A stretch of 9,015 nucleotides of DNA, from contig PLMM01000079.1 in the NCBI GenBank assembly GCA_003142495.1, positions 1 through 9,015 of the forward strand, written 5' to 3'. This document shows, piece after piece, positions 1 through 4,829 of the stretch. The notes beneath the pieces were generated by a model. It ran no database searches, was not told where the DNA came from, and saw nothing but the letters and a program-made list of their open reading frames with translations. The translations under genes were made by a program, and so were the position numbers. The stretch is from Gemmatimonadota bacterium (GTDB lineage Bacteria; Gemmatimonadota; Gemmatimonadetes; Gemmatimonadales; Gemmatimonadaceae). Position 1 is the stretch's first letter. Each line of letters begins with the position of its first letter.

Positions 1-63
1 TTCCACATCAACCGCGAGTTCGACTCGCTCGATTCCGCGCGGCTGACGGAGCTCACCGACTGA
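1..63 (+). CDS. C-terminal end of a probable HyfE-like membrane subunit (partial, 5' end outside window)
   Basis: Frame 1 is open from the left edge for 20 codons and closes with TGA at 61-63. The visible peptide, FHINREFDSLDSARLTELTD, is a hydrophilic tail. Its stop overlaps the ATG of the next gene by one base (TGATG), so the two genes are translationally coupled. In Hyf-type and Ehr-type operons the gene immediately before hyfF is hyfE, which encodes a small membrane protein related to NuoK. The tail looks compatible with hydrogenase-4 component E endings. The assignment rests mainly on gene order; the coding status itself is well supported by the coupling. Confidence 0.5.
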   Translation, partial: FHINREFDSLDSARLTELTD

Positions 64-1511
64 TGCGACTGCTCGCGCTTTGTGCGCTGCCTCTCGTGGG
101 GGCGCTTCTCGCGGGCATCCTTCCCAACGCGCGTACCGGGCGCATCGCGCTCGTGCGGCTCGCACTCCTCGTCGGAATTGCGCTGGGACATTGGGCGCTC
201 GTGGCGTCGCTCTGGGTCACGCCCGCGCCATCGATTTTTGGCGGATGGCTCGAGGCCGACGCCCTCGGACTGGTTGTGCTCACCGTTACCAGCACGCTGT
301 TCCTCGCCACCGCGATTTATACAGTAGGCTATCTTCAGCGCGAAACCCCGCGCGGCGGGCGCCTCTTCGTGAGTGCGATGCTCGTCTTCCTCGGCGCGAC
401 GACAGTGGTCTCGCTGAGTCAGCATCTCGCAATGCTCTGGGTCGGGATGGAAGCGACCACGCTCGCCGTGGCTCCGCTCATCTTCCACCGTCACGACAGA
501 CGATCACTCGAGGCGGTCTGGAAATACCTGCTCATTTCCTCGGTCGGTATCGCCCTCGCACTCCTCGGGACGTTTTTTCTCGCGAGCGCCCAGCCCGAGG
601 GGGTGGGCCGCCCGCTCCTGCTGCCGGATCTCCTGGCGCACGCCCAAGCGCTTCACCCGGCGTGGCTCCGCGCTGCGTTTCTCTTCCTTCTCGTCGGCTT
701 CGGCACCAAGATGGGCCTCGCGCCGATGCACACTTGGAAGCCGGATACGTACGGCGAGGCGCCGAGTCTCGTGAGTGGGCTGATGTCCGGTGCACTCACG
801 AGCTGCGCGTTTCTTGGCGTCGCGCGCATCACCGAGATTGTGATGGCGGCCGGTCTCGGCCCGTTCGCGCAGCCCGTGCTGATTGGCTTTGGTTTGCTCT
901 CGCTCGCGGTCGCGGCGATCTTCGTGATCGGTCAGAGCGATGTCAAGCGTCTCCTCGCCTACTCCAGCGTCGAGCACATGGGCCTTCTCGTACTTGGTCT
1001 TGGACTTGGGGGAGTCGGCGCGTACGGCAGCGTGCTGCATGTGTTGAACAACGGGCTCACCAAGGGGTGGATGTTTCTTGTCGTGGGCAACGTGGTGCTC
1101 GCGACGGGCAGTTCGGCCGCTGCATCCAACAGGGGACTTGTCCGAACGATTCCTATCTCCGGTACGCTGCTCGTCCTGGGGCTGTTCGCTGTGACGGGTT
1201 CTCCGCCATTCGGCCTGTTTCTGAGCGAGTTCACGATCCTGCGCGCGGCCGTCGTTGGCGGACATGTGTGGATCGCTGCGACGATGCTCCTTTTCCTCGC
1301 CGTGATTTTCGTCGGCATGGCTGCACTCATTCTGGAGATGGCCCTCGGGTCGCCCCCACCGGGCCAGCGGAGAGTGCGGGAGAGCGGCTGGCTGGTGATC
1401 GGACCGATAGCGCTCGCCGCTCTCGTTCTCCTTCTGGGCGTCTACATCCCGGGTCCACTAAACGAGGTCCTCACGCGCGCAGCCGTTGCGCTCGGAGGAA
1501 CGGCACCTTGA
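63..1511 (+). CDS. hyfF: HyfF-like proton-translocating membrane subunit (NuoN/NuoM family) of a group 4 hydrogenase-related complex
   Basis: This 482-residue polytopic inner-membrane protein belongs to the Proton_antipo_M family (Mrp antiporter/complex I NuoL-M-N) and most resembles hydrogenase-4 component F. Hydrophobic segments run almost end to end, giving about 13-14 helices. Charged residues of the family's proton path are present: Glu130 in the 'VGMEATTLA' helix, Lys154 in 'VWKYLLISS', and Lys216 with His223 in 'GTKMGLAPMHTWKPD'. Lys295 ('DVKRLLAYSSVEHMG'), Lys334 ('NNGLTKGW') and Glu389 in the late 'GLFLSEF' helix are also retained. The ATG at 63 overlaps the preceding stop by one base, and GGAG at 48-51 is a rather distant ribosome site. 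Its own stop overlaps the next gene's TTG. The length is close to HyfF (about 500). Nothing suggests decay, so the ion-pumping half of the complex appears functional. HyfF is preferred over a complex I subunit because the downstream genes are HyfG- and HyfI-like. Confidence 0.92.
   Translation: MRLLALCALPLVGALLAGILPNARTGRIALVRLALLVGIALGHWALVASLWVTPAPSIFGGWLEADALGLVVLTVTSTLFLATAIYTVGYLQRETPRGGRLFVSAMLVFLGATTVVSLSQHLAMLWVGMEATTLAVAPLIFHRHDRRSLEAVWKYLLISSVGIALALLGTFFLASAQPEGVGRPLLLPDLLAHAQALHPAWLRAAFLFLLVGFGTKMGLAPMHTWKPDTYGEAPSLVSGLMSGALTSCAFLGVARITEIVMAAGLGPFAQPVLIGFGLLSLAVAAIFVIGQSDVKRLLAYSSVEHMGLLVLGLGLGGVGAYGSVLHVLNNGLTKGWMFLVVGNVVLATGSSAAASNRGLVRTIPISGTLLVLGLFAVTGSPPFGLFLSEFTILRAAVVGGHVWIAATMLLFLAVIFVGMAALILEMALGSPPPGQRRVRESGWLVIGPIALAALVLLLGVYIPGPLNEVLTRAAVALGGTAP
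1494..1498 (+). promoter_or_regulatory. Ribosome-binding site for the HyfG-like gene (decides a TTG start)
   Basis: A perfect GGAGG core lies nine bases before the TTG at 1508-1510, inside the last codons of the HyfF-like gene. No ATG occurs in the early part of the downstream frame. The alternatives are TTG 1565, GTG 1574 and GTG 1580, none of which was seen to have as clear a site. The spacing and the TTGA stop/start overlap together support initiation at TTG 1508. Confidence 0.75.
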
Positions 1512-3028
1512 GCTCGCGGAGTGGCTTCGACAATCTCGGCTTGCGGAACCGTCGCGCTGTTTCGTTGAGCGCTGTGCCCGTGGAATCGATCGAAGCGTAC
1601 CGGGAGACCGTCGTCAACGCGGTGGCCGGAGGGCAGAGACTCGTGGCGCTCTTCGGAACGCCAGAAGATGCGGATCGTACGCGCCTGCTGGCGATTTTGG
1701 CGAACGACGAGCGCGGCGAGCTCGGAGCCACGAGTACGTTCGTGCGCGATCGATACCCTTCGCTGACCCCCGAGTGTCCGGCGGCGCACAGCTTCGAGCG
1801 CGAGATCGCTGAACAGTGCGCCATTCTGCCGGAGGGGCACCCGTGGATGAAGCCATTGCGCCGGCATCTTCCCGATCATCGCGCATCCGGCCGATGCGAG
1901 GTCGTACTCGATCCGGACGTGTATGAGTTCTTCCGCGTTGAGGGCGAGGAGGTACACGAGGTCGCCGTGGGACCGGTACACGCAAGCGTCATCGAGCCAG
2001 GACACTTCCGCTTCCAGGTGCATGGCGAGCAGGTGCTGTTCCTCGAGATCATGCTCGGCTATCAACATCGCGGCGTCGAGCACTTGCTTGAAACGGTCAA
2101 TCCTGCGCGCGCCATGCTCGTTGCGGAGTCGATCGCCGGCGACACGGTGATCGGTCACGCGGGCGCGCACTGCGGTGCGATCGAAGCGTTGGCGCGGAGT
2201 CGCAAGACGCCGCACGCGCAGGGGATCCGGGGGATTGCGCTGGAGCTGGAGCGCATGGCCAACCACGTTGGAGATCTTGGTGCCTTGAGTGGCGACGTCG
2301 CCTTTCAACCCGCTGCCGCATTCTTTGGACGGATGCGCGGGGAATGTCTCAATCTGCTGATGACGCTCTCCGGAAACCGCTACGGTCGCGGGCTGGTGCG
2401 TCCTGGCGGCGTACTATTCGACTTGCCACTCACGATGAGGAGCGAAATGCGTGGACGCCTCGAACGGCTACGCGATGAGCTGGAACCGGTGGCGGCGCTC
2501 CTCTTCGACAACGCATCCGTCCAGGCGCGCCTGGAAGGCGTGGGCACGGTGTCGAGAGCGCAGTGTGTCGAGTTCGGATTCGTCGGGCCGGTAGCGCGCG
2601 CGTGCGAAGTCGCGCGCGATGTACGCCAGGATCACCCTTACGGGATTTTCCGTTTCGCACACATTCCCGTGACGACTGCATGGGCCGGTGATGTGCACGC
2701 CCGAACCCTTGTACGCTGGCATGAGGTGCGACGCTCCCTCGCCTTCGCGCTCGAGCAGCTTGCGGCGCTGCCCGCGGGAGCACCTCGTGTCAGCTGTGGC
2801 GCCCTGCGGCCGAACGAGCTGGTCGTTTCGATGGAGGAAGGGTGGCGCGGAGAAGTCGCGCACGTGGTCATCACGGATGATCGAGGTGAGATCCGTCGTC
2901 ACAAGGTCATCGATCCCTCCTTCCACAATTGGAGCGCGGTCTCACTTGCGCTACCAGGCAACCAGATCTCCGATTTTCCGCTGTGCAACAAGAGCTTCAA
3001 CCTTTCATATGCCGGCCATGATCTTTGA
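1508..3028 (+). CDS. HyfG-like 'large subunit' (NuoC-NuoD fusion type) lacking the NiFe-binding cysteines; Ehr-type
   Basis: The 506-residue product has the two-part layout of HycE/HyfG. A NuoC-like 30-kDa domain covers about residues 25-120 and ends in 'EGHPWMKPLR'. A NiFe-hydrogenase large-subunit/NuoD-like domain follows from about 150 ('GPVHASVIEPGHFRF', 'GYQHRGVEHLLE' with His187). In true hydrogenases the NiFe ion is held by a CGIC motif near the start of this domain and a second CxxC at the C-terminus. Here the first aligns with 'ESIAGDTVIGH' (Ala210 and Thr213 replace the cysteines). The second aligns with 'NLSYAGHDL', the extreme C-terminus (Ser500 and Gly503). All four ligands are therefore absent, so the protein should not bind NiFe or make hydrogen. 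The same loss defines the Ehr group and is also seen in complex I NuoD, which uses this cavity for quinone. The start is TTG 1508, with GGAGG at 1494 and a TTGA overlap with the preceding stop. It is slightly shorter than HyfG/HycE (about 555-570), mainly because it ends at the second motif with no C-terminal extension to process. Confidence 0.88.
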   Translation: MSSRSGFDNLGLRNRRAVSLSAVPVESIEAYRETVVNAVAGGQRLVALFGTPEDADRTRLLAILANDERGELGATSTFVRDRYPSLTPECPAAHSFEREIAEQCAILPEGHPWMKPLRRHLPDHRASGRCEVVLDPDVYEFFRVEGEEVHEVAVGPVHASVIEPGHFRFQVHGEQVLFLEIMLGYQHRGVEHLLETVNPARAMLVAESIAGDTVIGHAGAHCGAIEALARSRKTPHAQGIRGIALELERMANHVGDLGALSGDVAFQPAAAFFGRMRGECLNLLMTLSGNRYGRGLVRPGGVLFDLPLTMRSEMRGRLERLRDELEPVAALLFDNASVQARLEGVGTVSRAQCVEFGFVGPVARACEVARDVRQDHPYGIFRFAHIPVTTAWAGDVHARTLVRWHEVRRSLAFALEQLAALPAGAPRVSCGALRPNELVVSMEEGWRGEVAHVVITDDRGEIRRHKVIDPSFHNWSAVSLALPGNQISDFPLCNKSFNLSYAGHDL

Positions 3029-3106
3029 CGTCGTGTGGATCGGGCTCTCGACCACGATCGTGCCTTTCGAAGCGAACGATTCTGTCTGTTCGCGTCCTGT
3101 GAGCGG

Positions 3107-3128
3107 CGATCGGCGCAAGAGCCGATCG
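3107..3128 (+). promoter_or_regulatory. Perfect hairpin in the intercistronic gap, abutting the ribosome site of the small-subunit gene
   Basis: The sequence CGATCGGC (3107-3114), a six-base loop GCAAGA, and GCCGATCG (3121-3128) form an uninterrupted 8-bp stem. The AAGGGA ribosome site of the next gene (3129-3134) starts at the base after the stem. It is not followed by a T-run, so it is not a classical terminator. It sits in the only real gap (110 bases) between visible operon genes, which otherwise overlap. A role in tuning translation or in mRNA processing between the large- and small-subunit genes is inference. A GC-rich stem could also arise by chance, though an 8-bp perfect one with a tight loop here is uncommon. 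Confidence 0.5.
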
Positions 3129-3138
3129 AAGGGACGCC

Positions 3139-3957
3139 ATGTTTGAGTTTCTTCGAACGCGACTTCAGCAGGGGAAGCGCACGTCACCGTTTCCGCATGG
3201 CAGCGCCGAATTCCCGGCGCGCTTCCGTGGGCTCCCCGTGCTCGACGTCGGCCACTGCGCCGAGCAACAGGAGATTCCGTCTGCGGTCGTCACGGGTGCG
3301 CGCGGCGAGCGACGCGCCATAGACCTTGGCGCCTGTCTCTTCAGTCCGGAAGAGGCAGTCTGTACTCCCGCCGGAGAGCTTTCATATACGCGCGATCATC
3401 GAATGGCAACCTCGAGCCGCGAAGGGCTGGTTTCCGCCAGCGGGGAAGTTGCACTGGCGCAGGCTCTCAACGCGCGGATGCTGTCGATGTTCGGGCGCTC
3501 CCTGCGACTGCGTTCCGTCGTCGCAGGAAGCTGCGGTGGCTGCGAAGCGGAGCTCGTCGCACTCGGCAACGTGGTCTTTGATCTTGCGCGCTTTGGTGTG
3601 CAGTTCGTAGCGTCCCCGCGCCATGCCGATGGACTCGTGGTTACTGGCGCGGTGAGTCGCAACATGCGCGTCGCGCTCGGGAAGACGTACGACGCCATGC
3701 CGGCTCCGCGAATCGTGATCGCGGTGGGTGCGTGTGCGATCACCGGCGGTCCCTTTCGCGGTAGTGAGGCGGTCGGGGATGGGCTTTCGGTTGAGTGGCC
3801 AGTCGATCTGTACGTCCCGGGCTGTCCTCCTCATCCGCTCACAATGTTGGACGGGCTACTCCGCCTTCTGAACCGCTTGCCGCCCGAGCGCCAACCCGTT
3901 GCACCCGCACCCTCCGAGTTGCCGGGGCCCGAAGCCTTGGCGCAGGGCTACCCCTAG
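3139..3957 (+). CDS. HyfI-like small subunit (NuoB family) with a degenerate HyfH/ferredoxin-like N-terminal domain
   Basis: This 272-residue protein has two parts. Residues about 115-250 are the hydrogenase small-subunit/NuoB 20-kDa fold. They keep four cysteines for the proximal (N2-like) 4Fe-4S cluster: Cys132 and Cys135 in 'GSCGGCE', Cys199 in 'VGACAITGGPF' and Cys229 in 'VPGCPPHPLTMLDGLL'. The CxxC spacing is of the hydrogenase type rather than the tandem CC of NuoB. Residues 1-100 ('MFEFLRTRLQQGKRT', 'FRGLPVLD', 'YTRDHRMA') match the frame of a HyfH/HycF two-cluster ferredoxin. The expected CxxCxxCxxxCP motifs are ruined, however: after Cys40 only Gln, Glu, Ile and Val follow, and the second motif is Cys66, Ser69, Glu72, Cys75, Thr76. 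Neither cluster is likely to form. The ATG at 3139 has AAGGGA at 3129-3134. A stand-alone HyfI would be about 170-250 residues, so the extra N-terminus is a true added domain. It lies 110 bases after the HyfG-like stop and belongs to the same operon. Confidence 0.87.
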   Translation: MFEFLRTRLQQGKRTSPFPHGSAEFPARFRGLPVLDVGHCAEQQEIPSAVVTGARGERRAIDLGACLFSPEEAVCTPAGELSYTRDHRMATSSREGLVSASGEVALAQALNARMLSMFGRSLRLRSVVAGSCGGCEAELVALGNVVFDLARFGVQFVASPRHADGLVVTGAVSRNMRVALGKTYDAMPAPRIVIAVGACAITGGPFRGSEAVGDGLSVEWPVDLYVPGCPPHPLTMLDGLLRLLNRLPPERQPVAPAPSELPGPEALAQGYP

Positions 3958-4130
3958 CATCGCAAGTCGCAGCCGTGCAATAGCAGCGAGAGAGTGCCGT
4001 TGAGCGGAGATCGAGACCTTGTCGGCAGTGCCGAGCGTTCGCCCTGTGATTCAGACGCTCGCAGCGGGACCCGCGCAGCTGCGTAGAATCGTAGTCGCAC
4101 GCAGCGCAGCTCGTCGCGAACCGTATCCAC

Positions 4131-4135
4131 AGGAG
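4131..4135 (+). promoter_or_regulatory. Ribosome-binding site of the TetR-family gene (decides the start)
   Basis: AGGAG lies six bases before ATG 4142. The frame is open upstream to a TTG at 4019, but the 41 extra residues have no family resemblance and the TetR fold normally begins within 10-20 residues of the start, as it does from 4142. The leader 3958-4141 (184 bases) was scanned. It has a TAGAAT at 4084-4089 that could be a -10 box, but no recognisable -35 at the right distance, so no promoter is annotated. Confidence 0.75.
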
Positions 4136-4141
4136 CATACG

Positions 4142-4753
4142 ATGCCAGGAGAGAAGGCTTCCGAGGAGTTGCGCCGGACTCAAATAATACGCGCCGCGTT
4201 CGCCATCGCTGCGCGGGATGGATTGGACGGGCGTACCATCCGGCAAGTCGCGTCGAAGGCCGCCCTATCCACGGGCCTTGTACTTTTTCACTTTCGATCG
4301 AAAGCGCTGCTTATCCTGGCGTTGCTAGACTGGGTGCTCGCAACGACGACCGTGCTGCACATCACCGATGATATCGCGACAATTGAAGCACCCCTTGATC
4401 GTTTAAGGGCACTCCTTCAGCGCGAAATGCACCGGTTGTCGAGCGAGCCGGCTCGCATGCGGATATTTTTCGAGTTCTGGGTTATGGGGATTCGGCACCG
4501 CGAGATCCGCGGCAAAATGCAGGCGGAGCTCGATCGATATCGGGAAGCATTTCGTTCAATCACTGTGGAAGTCTTGCAAACCGAGCCCGACAGGTTCGCG
4601 CACGTGAGTGCCGAAGGACTCGCAGCGGTGGCCGTGAGCTTCATCAAGGGTTGTGCTGTTCAATCCATGATCGACCCGAAGCATTTCGACATTGAGCAAT
4701 ACCTCGCAGCAGTGCAAGGACTCGTCGGGCACCTCGCCGTACAACCCATGTGA
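4142..4753 (+). CDS. TetR-family transcriptional regulator, BetI-like C-terminal type
   Basis: The product is a 203-residue cytoplasmic DNA-binding protein. Residues about 11-57 are the TetR_N helix-turn-helix: 'TQIIRAAFAIAARDGLDG', then 'TIRQVASKAALSTGLVLFHF' with recognition helix and Tyr-to-Phe variant at 'LFHF', then 'RSKALLILALL'. The C-terminal half has the 'RIFFEFWVMGIRHREIRGKM' stretch and a 'DRYREAFRSI' helix typical of the BetI-like TetR_C_6 ligand-binding domain. Members act as dimeric repressors released by small ligands. The ligand here cannot be read from sequence. It is on the operon's strand, 184 bases after the small-subunit gene, and convergent with the hydrolase genes, so its target is not obvious from position; autoregulation is the usual default. 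Sampled lines of this gene are about 52-58% GC, against as much as 78% in a sampled line of the adjacent hydrolase gene, suggesting a different history. The length is normal for the family (190-220). Confidence 0.88.
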   Translation: MPGEKASEELRRTQIIRAAFAIAARDGLDGRTIRQVASKAALSTGLVLFHFRSKALLILALLDWVLATTTVLHITDDIATIEAPLDRLRALLQREMHRLSSEPARMRIFFEFWVMGIRHREIRGKMQAELDRYREAFRSITVEVLQTEPDRFAHVSAEGLAAVAVSFIKGCAVQSMIDPKHFDIEQYLAAVQGLVGHLAVQPM

Positions 4754-4829
4754 TGAGTCCGCTGATGGCTTACTCAGCGCGATCGGTAACTCTGCCTCGT
4801 CTCGCTTGCGGCGCTTTTCCGAGCGGCTA
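4754..4829. other. Convergent intergenic gap with no clear terminator
   Basis: These 76 bases separate the ends of the TetR gene (+) and the hydrolase-VanX gene (-). The only inverted pair seen is GCTGA/TCAGC (4761-4765 and 4774-4778) with an 8-base loop and no T-run. That is too weak to call a terminator in either direction. Confidence 0.5.

Noticed and set aside
80..1507. Open frame 2 through the HyfF-like gene, continuous with the HyfG-like gene
   Set aside because: The translation is arginine-rich and low in hydrophobic residues, as expected for an out-of-frame reading. The HyfF frame over the same bases is clearly a membrane protein. True coding in frame 2 begins at TTG 1508.
1508..3028. 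Reading the HyfG-like gene as a functional NiFe hydrogenase or as complex I NuoCD
   Set aside because: The hydrogenase reading fails because both CxxC motifs are absent. The complex I reading fits less well because the flanking genes are HyfF- and HyfI-like with hydrogenase-type CxxC spacing in the small subunit.
3018..3146. Possible 42-codon gene in the gap between the large- and small-subunit genes
   Set aside because: No ribosome site was seen, it overlaps both neighbours, and its peptide resembles no known subunit. The gap is better explained by the hairpin and the downstream leader.
4074..4089. CGCAGCTGCG palindrome beside TAGAAT as an operator/promoter for the TetR gene
   Set aside because: A 10-base palindrome is expected several times by chance in 9 kb of GC-rich DNA, and there is no -35 match at proper spacing. 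Not strong enough to annotate.
4761..4778. GCTGA/TCAGC inverted pair as a terminator after the TetR gene
   Set aside because: Only five base pairs, an eight-base loop and no T-tract on either strand.
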